Positions 50,535 to 62,950 are shown, counted from the stretch's first letter. The stretch is DNA of 64,000 nt from Haliclystus octoradiatus (GCA_916610825.1 OU744453.1:9691826-9755825); one strand, 5' to 3'. Program-made: numbers and translations. Notes: a model not told the origin generated them from the sequence alone.

Positions 50535-53500
50535 TAGCTGTTTAATATGTCTTAATAGGGCAAAATAGGTGAACTGGGTATATTATTTACCTGGATTGGC
50601 TGAAGTTGACAATGATCTCCACTGGCCACAATGTAGACTCCGCCGAAGGGTTGGGCATTTCCTCTAACCATTTTCAATGTTGTGTCCATGATTGTCAGTA
50701 ATTCTGTAGAAAACATTCCCAGCTCTTCAACAAACAGGACTTGAATGTTTTTCAAGGCATGATACCTGACAGGATTGTTGATCAGCATTTGGTATGCTTT
50801 TTGTGTCAAATTAGGCACACTTGAAACGTGAGTGTCAGGCACTGGTATGCTGAACAGAAAGTGGGCGTGTTCCCCGCCAAGGTTACGTGCACGGCTAGCT
50901 GTTGATGAAGTCAGCATGCATTTCACCCCACGGCTCAACGCATATGCCAAGGTTGTCAACAGCAGTCTGGTCTTTCCACTTCCAGGAGGGCCACAGAAAA
51001 CATGTGCTGACTGTGTGGACACTCTGTTTGGTGCAGCCAAGTGGTCACGTAGAAGCTTGATTGATCTGTAATAGCAAAATGAGGATGATGAATGTATTTA
51101 ATTTAACCCATATTGCATGTGAAATTAACTATTGTTTAATTGTTTTACTTTGCTACTGCATCTTCCTGCTCAAATTTTGAAGTAAACGTTTGATTGGGAT
51201 GTGATCCAGGTGTTGGATGGTAAGCCACAGGATTTCTTTGCATTAACACGTTTAATGGTGGTAAATTGGGCAAATTTTCCGTTTCAAGATGGTTTACCAT
51301 AGCAACAAACCTGTTGTTCTCGACTTCTTTGATTTGATTGTTCAGTTGTTCAGCGATTTCATCACTGTCGATTGACGGGACTGGCAGGTCCATATCTCCA
51401 GTGATAAAATGAAATCTCAGCTCTGATAAAAAACAATTATGAATGTTAGTTATAGCTGCGTTGTATGGTGTTGAAATGAATGGTTGGTTAACTTACGTTT
51501 ATCGGCCAAAGCAATGAATTTCTGGAACGCCTTTGTTGCCAGCGGATGGAAATCCAGATCACGTAACAAATACTTTTTCAGAATTACATCGATTTCAGCT
51601 TGAGTGACAAGTAAATCATCAGGTAGAAGGCCACAACGATAGAATAACTATAAAATCAAAGATTAACGAGGAATGATGCATTGATTTCAAGAACATGCAA
51701 ATAGTGATAGTAATGGATGGATCATCCTTCTTACCTCTGTCATATCTCGAGCTGAGTAAAAGAGATCCCATTCATTGTCAAATCGTCCTAACGTTATTAC
51801 AAGATGATTGAGAAACGACGGAAGGTCTTCTGGTGTAATAGCTGTGAATACCACCACTGATTTTCGGTCGGTACTCGTATCAACAAACATTTCAAAGAAT
51901 GGCGTCCATTCGCTTTCATCAAATTCGTTATCATTATTGTTTTTTTCTTCCAGGAGAGACGTGACAATGTCCAACAGTTCTGTTCTTCCTGGAATGGCAT
52001 GCATTGGAAAATGAATGTAAATAGATCAAAATGGTATGTTGTCAGTGACATGATTTAAAATGATAACCTTACCCTCTCTGTTAATGTTAACATCGTCTGT
52101 GATGAACTTGTGGAGCTCATCTATGTGAGCATATCGAATTTGTACCTATCGAGAATGCAATAGTACTTTAGCTACTTTGTTTGCAAATATGATGTAATGT
52201 ACAATGGTATCTGTAAGAACTTACTTTAGAGCAATAGACATCAACCCAGGGTGTATCATCATGAGAGCCAATCGTTGGATATTTATTTAACTTGACTTTA
52301 CTAAAACATTTAGTGTAGGTTTCGACATGGTCAACAAGTCTCAGTTCAGGTGGCCTGATTGAGAACCTTGTTGTTTCGTCCATACAAAAACTGCTTTTTA
52401 ATTGATCTTTCATGATTTTGATCTGTGATGGTAAAGAAAACATGTTTGTAATTAAACAAATGTTGAATTGTCATTAAAACCCTGACATTGCTATTGGAAT
52501 ATAGTACTGACCTGTCCATCGCTGTGCTGACGCAAAGTTGGTAAAAGTGATCGTTTTGACACAGCATACAATACATCATTAGCATCAGCTACTGCCGCTG
52601 GGGTGACATTACTGAAGCGCTTGATGTAGCTGCGTCGATCCCTTGGCAAAGTTGACAGATGGACAAAGTCAACTGTGGACTGAACAAAATCAAGATCTAG
52701 CATATACCACAGCATTTCTGTCACACATATCTCTCTTTGCAGAGATTTATGCTGCTTTTCAGCGAAGTACCTGCAATTAGGAATACATTATTACAAAACA
52801 AGATTAATTGTGTCATTGTTGATTGGCAGAGATTGATTATGTTTGAAATTCTTGCCTGTGAGAATCAATTTTGTTATGGTCAATTGGTCGACGTTCGATG
52901 TCGGCAGCAAGCTGATTTTTTTGTGCTGTTATGGTGATGGATGACATGTCATTTTTACCACTGCAATATTTTGTTACATATGATGATAAAATGCGGTCAT
53001 CCATCACCTGAACATTGCTTGATGAGCGTAACGCACAAAAATTTAATGGTTCCATTGGGCTGAAGTGCTCATCCACAGCTGCTGGATAGAGATATTTCAC
53101 TCCCAAGAAGTGTTCTATCGGGACAATAGGTTGATCAGCTGATGATTGGGTTGCTAACCCGAGACGAAGGAAGATGTTCAAAACGTCATCAGAATATTTG
53201 TGAGGGCGGACTCTCTTCTTGTACTCTTCCGAAACAGGATATTTCATTACTCTACATTTCGTTCTTCCGTTTTCATCAACCAACTTTTGGCATCTGCCTC
53301 CAGCTGAAATTATGACAGTGACATTAAATTTAATACATTTGAAATAATGATAATGAAGTTGAAGACCAAATGTTTGTTGTTTGTGTAATACCTTTGTTGA
53401 AGTCGTGCATTTGGAGCTTTTGTGCTAGGTTTATCACATCATGAAGGTCTGATTCGCTTTCGATGAGACCCAAGTCTTTGAGAAATTCAGTTTCATAGCG

Positions 53501-56500
53501 GGCGATGTCATACGCACGACAGACAATCCTTTGATGTGTGATGTCGAATGATTCTGAATTGTCTGTCGTGATCCCGCCATGAATGTGTGGTTTTCCTCCT
53601 TGAGCACCTTCCGACTGGAATTCATAACGGTACCATGCTCCTTCAAATTAAAAATAATTGACATTATGAAAAACAATTTGACAAAGCAGTAAATCAACGT
53701 AAGCAGCACAACTTCTCACCGATCGCTTTTCCAAAACTTTGTTCTTCACTATTCACCCTCCATTTCCAATGCCAATATGACACCCGTTCACAACATTTAC
53801 ACATCAAATTATTGAAAGAATTCATTATTTGTTTCAATTCGTTTGCTGATTTGTGGCTGTAATAATATATAAAGGTTAAATAAACGGCGGCACTACAGTC
53901 AAACATGATCAATGGAAAGGTAACATGAAACACTTACCCATGGTGTTTTAGAATGGCAAGGCGAATTGGCTTTAGACCGTACGTTTCCATATCGTTGGAT
54001 GTATCGGTTAAAAAATACGTCCAACCACCTTCGTCTCGTTGTTGTGAACAGAGGTTTCGTGCTTGCTTTTTGGCATCAAGCTCGCCGAATGGTAAACGCT
54101 CGGAATCAATTGTTTCGACTGTTATTCCAGAGGTTTTGCTTAACGTTTCCATTCCTGTAGAAACAAAACGTAACACAGTGTGTTAATTTTATTGCACGTT
54201 ATGATACATCACACAAAAACATGTTGAAAATAAATAGGTACCTCTTTTGATGATGAGTGTTGAACTGCTGTGATTCAGCTCTCTGTTGGTGAGCACAGAA
54301 AATGCCCAACTGTGGTATTGTTGATCAGAGCTGGTCAGTAAGGAAAGATCGTTCAACCTTACTGCCAGATGATCTTCCAGGGACCCAAACGTTTTTTTTA
54401 ATCCATATGATGAGTTATACATAAATGATGGCAATGCACCAACGACAGACTCATTTACCTATTCAAAATTCATAATAAAGATGAACAATTTGAGAACACT
54501 GAAAACATCTGTAGGGGATGTAGATATTTTAAAACGTTTTTTGTATTATTACCTGTCTGTGGAATATGCGTGGAGCAATCATCGCTTCTGGAAACAGTAA
54601 CGGTACAGATTTGTTTTGTACAGTGGAACTCAAATGTTGCATAATTTGTGCTGTTTCTGTCCTCTGTTTGTTAAATCCATTGAATGGTATATGACATTGC
54701 AATGTGGCATTCAAAATAAAATGTCCTGACGTTGTGACGGTAGAAGAATCTGTGAACAATGAAAACAGTGATACAAGGTTGCAAAGAAACTATGATTGAA
54801 TCCATTAGGATTATATGAATGAATCATTGTTTTTACCATGTTGATAATAATGTGCGTTTGCAGATGTCATCTGAGGCTGAGCAGCATTTACTCTTAAAGT
54901 GCCATGAAAAGGGTCATGATGTTGCTGCAGCCCTGCATTGTGTTGATGGTTTAGATTTTGAGCTGATGGTGGCTGTGGTGGTACTAGTTGTGGTTGATTT
55001 GGTTGCTGTTGAAGTTGCTTCAGCACAGTATCACCAGCTGCTAGAATAGAACTTGCCACATGATCTTTGCAAATTGAAACCTGTAAAATTGAAATACAAA
55101 TAGATGTATTGATTGGTATTGACTGTGTGATACTATGATGCGGGCCTACTAATATCTGCAATTGATGGTAAGAATACAAAGTTTCTAAAATTTGTAAATA
55201 AAAACTTACCTGGCATTGAGATGTAAATGGAAAATCATGTGGACAACGGTACACAACGTTACACAGCTGACCATTATTAACATGCATCGGGTGGCAGCAT
55301 ACTAACTCGGAATCTAACTTTTCTAGAGGGATGCAAAAAACAATAATTTTTTTAGGGAACTTGCACTATTGCCGAATGAATTTTTAATTGTGTATGCAAT
55401 ATATACCTTTGATCAAATACGTTTTATGAATTTCGCACATAATTTTATCTTGGCCATCTGACCTCTTCATTGCCTCTTTGTAGGTGTCAAGAGGAAGTGG
55501 TGCTAATAAATAAATGCCAACGAAGTACGGTGGCCGTGAGGTTGTTTGTTGCCATGGCATTTTGATGTTCCAACCGAAACCAACACGAATGGCGTGATCA
55601 TTGTCGACCGTTGAACTTTGGACACCTGCTGCCCATAATCGAATGTACCTGATGGAAATAAATTTATTTAAAATCAGTACAATAACGCATGGTTTGGCAT
55701 TGTTATAGTTCATCATTGGATTACACTCATTTTTTTCCATGATGTGTTATTTGATCGGGAAAATCATCATCGCTTCTGCCACGACATGGAATAGACGACC
55801 TTGGAGAAAATATGAGAAATTGAGTGTTATCAATAAGTTTGATGATATTTTCAGAGATTATTAAATACTGTATGATTGTCGATAAATACCTGTCAACAAA
55901 TAACAGGTCTTTTGTATTGGCATCAATGCCGGTTCTGATGTCCGTTACAATTGATGATTGATTAACGGTCAATTTTCTTAAAATTGACAAAAATGCCTGC
56001 ATTACTTTGCAGCTCAGCTGGTTTTCTTGCAAATAGTCTATCACATCGCAGTCTAAACGATATATATCATTTATTAAGTGATTGGATATTCGATATTGTG
56101 CCCCAATGGCTCTTTCACTGAGCAATAAAACCTTCTTGACAATTGCCTGCAAGTCGTCACTATTGTTTATGGCTATCACCTCTCTCAGTTTCGAATTGTG
56201 AGCGACAGCATCAATTAACAGACGTGCAGTAACATTTCTTGCAACATCCCTGTCAAACAATCCAAGATTTCCATAATTCAGAGCCTTTCAAGAAAAGGAG
56301 AAGATAATGGTTGATTACTTAATTGTGCATTAACTTATTTTGTGCAGAGAACCTCTGACGCTGGAATTTGATTATGGACAAGAGCAGTAGTTGACCAGCT
56401 CTTGCAATAGTTTTTAGTGAATAATACACATGTTTTTGATTGATATACTAACCTGTGGTATGTCGGTATGTGGATTTCCATCAGGATGCTTGATGGAATG

Positions 56501-58883
56501 AATGACAGGAACATAATGTTTCAGTTGAATTGCAGAATCTTTACTTTTGCTTTTGTTATCAATCAGTTGTTGTAGATGAAGGGCATCATATGGTGTCATG
56601 TAAGATCCATCTGTTTTGGTAATGTTTTTATCTTTGTAGATTTGAAGGTGTTCTTCTACAAAATCTGATGATAGATGGTGTTGATTTGCCAAATACCTGT
56701 AAGAATCAGTTGAAAAGTGAAAGTTAGAAAATGATGCTGCACAAATACATGAATCACATAGCAGTAAAACATCACACATAATTTCATCACACAGGTACAT
56801 ACCGACGTATATCATCTCTTTAATCTAATACCATTCCATATGTAATGCGATCTGTTCTGTTGGATTTTCATTTTGTTTGTTTTGTGTAACTTTAAACGTA
56901 CTGAGACCTATATAATTGAAACATGAAATTGAAAATCAAACAAAAAAAATAATTAAACTTGTAAATGTTAATGTTTTGGTATAAATACAAACCTTTGCCA
57001 TTGCCTCTCATTGTCAAGACATCGTATGTAGTATTTTGAGGATTTGCCTTCCCTAACCGTACCAAGCTAGATGAAATGGTTAGTGGTGCCAAGTCATCGT
57101 TAGAATCTGGAGGGGAACTGCCGTAGATTGGATGTTCATTTAAATGAATGATAGTTTTTTCCGATGAGTGATATCTCTCATTACACACAATGACGCTTAG
57201 TCCATTTTTGTCTATTATCAGACTGGGGCTTGATGTCCAGTCAAGCTGAGACACCGACGATGGAAAGTCTGTTCTAGAACAGGCCAGTCTGTTGATGTTT
57301 GGCTGAAGTTGAGTGTTGAGTTCTGCCAAATGCTTGAAGTAGTGATTGGCAGGAATACTGCGTGTTCTTTTTCGAAAAATGTCATCTACGAAACGACAGC
57401 AACCTGCTGGACATCTCACTTCAGGATAGGGATTTTTTTTTAAAAATTTTATCATGTTACCAATTTTTAAACTACCTGATAATTGTTTTTTGGACTCGAT
57501 GACGTCCAAGGTGACGTTCTTAAATTTTGGTAGCACTGGCCAGTGCTGAATGATATTTGGTGATATCAAATGGTAGGAATTTGTCCAAGCATGTCGCAGA
57601 TCCTGTGGAATAGCTTCCATGAATTGTTTGGGCTGGCGACATGCTGTGGTACCACTCAGCACTGACCACATCTGTGCTGGCCATGAATGATGCCAATTTA
57701 ACTTGTTGTTGTTCAACATTGCTGTGCAATGGTGGCATGCCACGTTCCCCTCGCGTTGGCCATTAAAATCTCCAATTTTGTGTTTTTTGAGGTTTGCTGT
57801 CAGGTTTTGAAAATTCAGGGGATGTGATGGTGTTGTTGTCATGTGACACACGCTGCACATGATGGGTGGTGTGTCACCATCAGATGAATCTTGCGAACTG
57901 GTTTCATCACTGCCTTCACTATCTGAGGAGTCCATCTAAAAATTGATAAAATCAGAATGAATCAAACGGCTGTGTTGTATTGTAACTGTAATGTTATGCT
58001 TTATTGTTGACTGCTTACATAAATGTAGCTTTTTGTAAAATGCTAATTCAATATGATGCATGAAAAGTGCAATCTACTTACATCTGATGATGATGATGAT
58101 GATGATGACATGTCAATGTCAGACGAAATTAAATCATGATTTTGTGAACTTGACTAGTTGACGTCCTAAATGAAGAAGTAGTGTATATAATTAACGAATG
58201 CATAAAGAAGAGAAACCTGCTATACAATGATACGTTAGGTGGGATGTACTACAATTCTTATGTTGGTTCTTTATCCACTCCCTAGGAACACATTTGGAAA
58301 TCAATCATGAGTAACTGTCAATTTCAGGTTTGTGTTTTGGAGTAGATTATTTATGAAATTGAATTTGTTTCAAAGTTGTTTGAATCATTTTTGATATGTT
58401 AACTGTAACAATTATCATTTGCATAAATAATCATGTAATTGACAAGAACAGAAAATACTCACTGAATTGTGATGCTGCTGGAATGGTATACCATTGTTAA
58501 TGTTGCCATTATGGGGAGAATGCTGAACCTGTTACACAAGTTATGAAAAGACAACATGAGTTAATTTGTGTATATAAAGCGCCATAAATTCACCTACTCA
58601 TTAGATTATGTAGAAGCAGTAAATTGTTCTCTACTTACATTAGTTGATATATTTATATTTGCATCGCTGTTGTCTTCGTCATCACTTGAATCGACCTGCA
58701 AGTGAATAAATGTTTCCGTATATAATGACAATGCTATAATATGTATCCTATTTTGTAGATACGACAAATGTCATTTAATGTGACATTGTGCTGACATTCA
58801 AGAAGAAAGACAGTAACTATAGATGTAGATTTTGTAAAATGCTAATTTAATGTGATAGGTGAAAAGTGCAATCTACTTACAAT

Positions 58884-58928
<45 letters not shown>

Positions 58929-59612
58929 CATGTCAATGTCAGACGAAATTGAATCATCATTAGTTGACTATGTGACGTCCTATGTAAAATAAAACATGAA
59001 TAATAAATCAAATGTGATTAACCATTTGTATTCAATTTGTTTCAGGGAAGCCCATTTTGACCAATGTGGGAGTGTGGACCCACAGAACTATCTACATGTT
59101 TTGACAGGCTGTACATAGAACATCAGTACTGATAGTTTCAATATTTATAAATTCTGATAGTTGATATGTATGTTAATATGTATATATGTGTACAAATGTG
59201 GTAATAACTTAATAAATGAGCTGTGAACAACAAAAATAAAATCTTACTGGAGGCTGTTGTTGCTGTTGTTGAGACTGAGATTCATCAATGTTGTCGATCT
59301 GAGGTGATAAACACAGGTCATTAAGTAATGCTTACAACTTGATGATTTCTTGATATATGATCAATTTATCTGAATCACAATTTACCTCCATAGACATGTC
59401 TTCATCATTGTCTTGATCTGGCACTGGCAGTGGCGGAACAGTTCGAAGGGGACACGCATTTGACCTATGCCCACGTTGCTGCAATATCAGTAACAATTGT
59501 ATCAGTATCCATGGTGATAATTATGAATACAAAAAAGCAAATATTGTTTTTCATCATAAATACTTACATTACAACGTGAACATGTATATTGTTGTTTTAT
59601 GTGTTTTCGACC
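48645..59612 (-). CDS. Helitron-type RepHel protein with C-terminal GIY-YIG-like domain, 33 exons
   Basis: Chained by splice sites and phase, 5' to 3': 59568-59612, 59386-59478, 59248-59298, 58881-58967, 58639-58695, 58463-58528, 58082-58153, 56993-57935, 56832-56907, 56453-56696, 55890-56284, 55407-55648, 55210-55322, 54837-55080, 54553-54749, 54242-54458, 53938-54154, 53720-53856, 53392-53640, 52856-53303, 52512-52770, 52225-52422, 52073-52145, 51735-51988, 51497-51647, 51149-51422, 50591-51065, 50396-50461, 49877-50291, 49624-49786, 49344-49539, 48797-49225, 48645-48706 (stop 48665-48667). Every junction keeps frame: about 2,395 codons without a break. Known Helitron proteins nick and unwind DNA for rolling-circle transposition. 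The start exon is not identified (the first listed exon has no ATG), and the helicase-family match is from motifs only. Confidence 0.8.
48797..49225 (-). CDS. RepHel C-terminal GIY-YIG-like domain
   Basis: This 143-codon exon follows the helicase in frame. PAVYVLGSAVSSRVYQVGIT fits the GIY...YIG strand pair (Y-V-L, then Y-x-VGIT), followed by NNIYAKLNHLN, the helix that normally holds Arg and ends in H-N, and FRPWHVHAIV, a strand seen in related domains. The catalytic Arg appears replaced (A-K), and I cannot place the catalytic Glu, so nuclease activity is doubtful. The last codons run into the 48645-48706 exon. Confidence 0.5.
49344..51065 (-). CDS. RepHel: Pif1-type SF1 helicase domain
   Basis: Exon 50591-51065: Walker A GPPGSGKT (about residues 1826-1833), Ala/Thr-rich motif Ia (TSSTASRA), Walker B VLFVEELGM (an E in place of the usual first D) and motif III GDHCQLQP. 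Exon 49877-50291: ITFTQGD just before the C-terminal lobe. Exons 49624-49786 and 49344-49539: RRKQLPLRYHICATIHKVIG, motif V with TIHK, and motif VI WEREQLLVLLSRVQQL. These are in the order and spacing of Pif1/Helitron helicases. ATP-driven unwinding is the expected role. The variant Walker B is the only unusual residue. Confidence 0.8.
50479..50530. repeat. (TA)n microsatellite in a RepHel intron
   Basis: About 26 TA dinucleotides in the short intron between exons 50591-51065 and 50396-50461. Confidence 0.95.
52856..54749 (-). CDS. RepHel: Helitron N-terminal and HUH Rep nuclease domain
   Basis: Exon 54553-54749 carries VPLLFPEAM, like the Helitron 'PLLFP' motif. Exon 53938-54154 has GGWTYFLTDTSND, the family's motif with the FLT core. 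Exon 53392-53640 has YEFQSEGAQGGKPHIHGGI: PHIH is the metal-binding His-hydrophobic-His of HUH nucleases (about residue 1184). Exon 52856-53303 has LSSYVTKYCSGK (about residues 1355-1366), two tyrosines four apart, the arrangement of the nicking tyrosines of Helitron Rep. This would cut one strand and bind its 5' end. All key residues are present. The intron after 52856 begins GC, not GT. Confidence 0.75.
55210..57935 (-). CDS. RepHel N-terminal region with Cys-rich segments
   Basis: The large exon 56993-57935 starts DSSDSEGSDETSS, then has zinc-binding Cys pairs (MCSVCHMTT, ACHHCTAML) and a second Cys cluster (VRCPAGCCRFVDDIF). The following exons give HMEWYLANQHHLSSDF, a helical segment, DLLFVDRYIRLWAAGVQ and another Cys-rich exon (CCHPMHVNNGQLC, CPHDF). 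This resembles the long, poorly conserved N-terminal region that precedes the Helitron-like N-terminal domain. Functions are unknown. Confidence 0.55.
58082..58967 (-). repeat. duplicated exon with flanking intron
   Basis: 58010-58160 and 58810-58985 match: the GTAAAATGCTAA block and GAAAAGTGCAATCTACTTAC of the intron, the TGA-repeat, and the exon through ATTTCGTCTGACATTGACATG. The copies differ in repeat number (8 versus about 14 triplets) and in the residues before it. Confidence 0.8.
58082..59612 (-). CDS. RepHel N-terminus: zinc knuckle and Ser/Gln-rich exons
   Basis: Seven short exons, all phase 0. The junction of the first two builds CSRCNQRGHRSNAC, an exact CX2CX4HX4C zinc knuckle of the nucleic-acid-binding type. 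Then come an acidic segment, a Gln run (QSQQQQQQPP) and two Ser-run exons (58881-58967 and 58082-58153) that are duplicates of each other, including about 60 bp of the following intron. The Ser runs are encoded by TCA repeats, so their length should vary. This part is probably a flexible linker. Confidence 0.65.
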
Positions 59613-60017
59613 CTGAAATAAAATATGTAGAGTGATTAAATTAATATGCTTCCATTATAAAGTTATATGTTGTTCATGTAACAGCACCATCTATTATGTA
59701 AGAGAATGCATTCGATTTATCTTGCTAGCAATTAAGATTTGTTAAATCTCCTGTGTCTCCTCATTTGTTTGGTCAATCTAAAATAATTTTCTTAATTTTT
59801 CTTATATTTGTACCTCTTATATTTTACAATAAAAATGTTTTTTTAAAGTAACTTGAATTATAGGATTATAGCCCCTTATATTGAACTAAATTCTACTGAA
59901 TTAACAAAGGAAAAGGGGTGCCCAAATAAAGTTTGGGTTTGTGAATGACACCAGAAAAAGAACTATTTTGTCTGGGATAAGGCACTAGGATAAGGATACA
60001 GTCAATATGGTAAAATT

Positions 60018-60707
60018 GTCTCTTCTCTTTCCGTTTTGGTTGTAATCGTTCTCCGATTCTTCCTCTGTCTTTCGAAGACTCGTCCATACTTTCCGAGGTC
60101 GCAATTTATGTAGTCTTTCCAGTTGCTAAATTATTGATATCAGTGGTCAGGCGTCAGTTAGTCGATTCAGTCAATTCGGTTACTGTTCAGGGATTTCGTG
60201 TTTTGTCAAAGATTTGAGCCATGTCGAATAAGTCTCTCCATTTAATAGCCTCGTCTAAAAGAGTTCGATCCGATTAAATTATTAAAAAGATTATAGATTA
60301 CAACAATGCACAAAGAGGAAAAAAAACGTAACAGTACACATAACAATGCAATTGTTACAAATTAGAAAGCGGGTTTTGTAGTTCTGAGAGCTCAATCGCT
60401 AAATTGAAACTGATATAAAGTGATAATAGTTAATAGGTCAAATGTCGATAGCATGTCCAAAATGTATGAATATATGAAATGCCTATATGATATGAGCCAA
60501 AGATGATCCAAACGTTTTCAAACAAATTAATACATAAATATTAACCTTTTGGTTGATCTTTTCTTTGGTTTGTTTGCTGTAAATAAACACAGATCATACG
60601 TTTATATTTTATAGTTCTGGTGTTACTGTACCACTTACCATAGTGTTACCAATGGCACGTGCTCTGCTCACTGTCCTCGTAGCTTTGGGCGTTTAATAGA
60701 AGACGGT
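60018..60707 (-). repeat. 690-bp direct repeat, copy 2 (captured promoter/exon fragment)
   Basis: Same 690 bp as 45547-46236, about 99% identical, same orientation. It includes the start codon and first 23 codons (MDESSKDRGRIGERLQPKRK), but the exon is cut before its donor and runs into unrelated sequence with a stop. It sits directly upstream of the RepHel gene and could supply its promoter. The boundaries GTCTCTTC and AGACGGT show no clear target duplication. Confidence 0.85.
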
Positions 60708-61092
60708 CTAGAGGAATTGTCTATTGATGAATGAAGCCTGCCTGAAAGCCTGACAGGAAATTTAATTTCAATGCGATGACGCTGTTTGGTCATGGTTCCT
60801 CAAAGCAGAATGAACAATTTGAACATTGGAACAATTACACACAGCCCTCGCAGTCAGTCGATCAGAAAGTAATAAAGTTTCGTCTCTGTTGGTGTGAGTA
60901 TTTAGTCGTTCACTAGGAGATTTTATTATTCGTCGATAAACAACAACAGTGAAAATCGCTATGAGTGCAGAGGTGTAAGTTATCACAACCGCTCGCACAG
61001 TTTTCGTTGGTTTTAGCAAAACATTAGATTCATTACTTACTGTTTGATTAAAGAATATTATTATCAACCGTTAGATGACGAAATAAGCTGTT
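60708..61092. promoter_or_regulatory. likely 5' region of the PDZ gene
   Basis: Lies between the 690-bp repeat and the first ATG of the PDZ gene. It contains a minus-strand open frame (60768-61067) with one hydrophobic stretch, which I regard as chance. The in-frame TAA at 61084 supports 61093 as the first methionine. Confidence 0.35.
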
Positions 61093-61464
61093 ATGGTTTG
61101 GAAATTCACCTTGCCGTCCCGTTTTCGACGAACAGACGATAACGGCAATCGTCAAGAAGAGAAACGAACTGATTTAAACCAATCCAAATTAGGAAATAGA
61201 TTATTTAGGAGGAGCAGACGGACTACAAATCCAATTCAAATTGATGTTGAATACCATGAAGAAAAGCCTGCAAATTCACGTAATGAAATGCTTGATGACG
61301 ATGAATGCCAATGTCAATCGCCTACTATCGTTTCGTCTTGTGGTTTACAGTCAAGATCGTGCTCATTTGATTTCAATGACCAAGATTCTGGTGTGATATT
61401 ACGAAGTTCTTGTGGGGATTTTCATCAACAAGAAAAAAGCCTTTACAGCGAAATCTCTGTTGAG
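61093..61464 (+). CDS. PDZ-domain protein, exon 1
   Basis: ATG at 61093, preceded by an in-frame stop, opens 124 codons that end in phase 0 at GAG|GTAAGC. The sequence is basic and polar (MVWKFTLPSRFRRTDDNGNR), then acidic with a Cys pair (DDDECQCQS) and Ser-rich. No domain is visible in this exon. It joins 62951 in frame. Confidence 0.75.
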
Positions 61465-62950
61465 GTAAGCTTTACTAGCGAAATTTCAATTCAATGCTCT
61501 GTTAAATTGCTGTCATATAAGATATAGTAAAGACACACTTCTTTCAGCTGTCCAGATATTATCTAGCTATTATCAGATTGTTTACTGTTTGCTATAGGGC
61601 CACAACTAGGAAAACAACTATAATGTTTACTGTTGTTTAGAATATAGACACACATTATTTGAATTGGAATAACCTTTCTCTGTGACATTTATTAAGAATA
61701 GTTCGTATATTATTTCAGAATTCGGAAACTTTATTTGAGCACACTCTCTAGTGGGCGTCTAGCAGTATTTGCCGTCTGCTTGTTGAATTATTCAAAATAT
61801 TTTTGACCCGAACTTTCCACCTCAATTTTATCGTTAGCAACATTTGTCCTTGTTTACATAATAATAAATTGCCTACAGTAATCCAATCACCCGTATAATA
61901 TGTTTCATAAGCTTGTTTTTACGTATTTTGCTGTTGAAAACTGCATCTGTTTAATTAATATCTACGTGCTGGCTGTTCTCCCTAGGTAAAATGCGATTTC
62001 TCGCACCTATTTATACTGTATATTGTACAATATCATATGCGTCTTTTCAAGACAATTTGCAAAATATCCAAACTTAAATTTGAGCTTTATTACTTTATTA
62101 GACTTTGGAAGTTTCCAATATCAATTTTTGTTTGGAATTGTTCCCATTCCTTTGTTGCTAGAGTATTTTGTTGCAATCATATAAATGTTTTTGTATTCGA
62201 AAATATCGATGCAAACATACGCACATTGAGAAATGTTAATCTACTCCAGCTGGGAGAGACGACATAGTGTTTCCGTTTTTGCTGAATAAACATGTTTATT
62301 GTCGTTAATTTATTGTTAATTATTTTTTGTGCCTCGGTAAAGTGCATCATTAAATAATAATATCTCCAATTTGCTCTTGTTCAATTGATCGTTTATATTT
62401 CTAGTCTATTCCCCATTACAGACTATAGCACTTTGATTTGATCAGGGTTTGATAGGATAACTATAACTAATAATTGATCCCGTTCCTCGCGGGCATACGA
62501 ATGTGGAGATTAAATCGTCGCTGTTTTAATTACTCTAAATTACATCCCAAATGTTACCAAAAATAGAACTTAAATTACAGATTTACAGCATGATTACAGC
62601 ATGTGAATCAGTAATTTTTCTGCTTCCAAATGAGAAATGAGATATGTTTTTATAAATGTTGGAGACTTCAGTAAATGATGTGTTGGTTGATAAATTTAGT
62701 TTCAATTCGTTCCTCAAAGAAAGAAAAGTTAGCAGAACACTTCGATAGGCCAAATTAAGACGCATCCCCTCCCCATGTGAGATATGTCTATCCATTCGTA
62801 AACCGCAACTTCATAACCATAACCAAAATAGTAGAAAATCCCCATACTTTATAATCTTGATAATTATTCATTTGCGCATTTTCAACGCGTCGCAGTGACG
62901 TCATATTATTGTGTAGGCCTACTGTAATTTTGATTTTTCCTGTTTTGTAG
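61465..62950 (+). other. intron of the PDZ gene
   Basis: Donor GTAAGC at 61465, acceptor TTCCTGTTTTGTAG ending at 62950. No features inside beyond AT-rich sequence. Confidence 0.75.

Noticed and set aside
53953..54186. Plus-strand frames opposite the Rep exons
   Set aside because: They are shadows of the minus-strand exon 53938-54154.
45547..60707. Reading the 690-bp pair as LTRs of a giant retroelement
   Set aside because: Ends are not TG...CA, no target duplication is seen, no reverse transcriptase lies between them, and the block contains a start exon.
60768..61067. Minus-strand 99-codon frame with a hydrophobic stretch
   Set aside because: Lies in the PDZ gene's upstream region; no family and no transcript signals.
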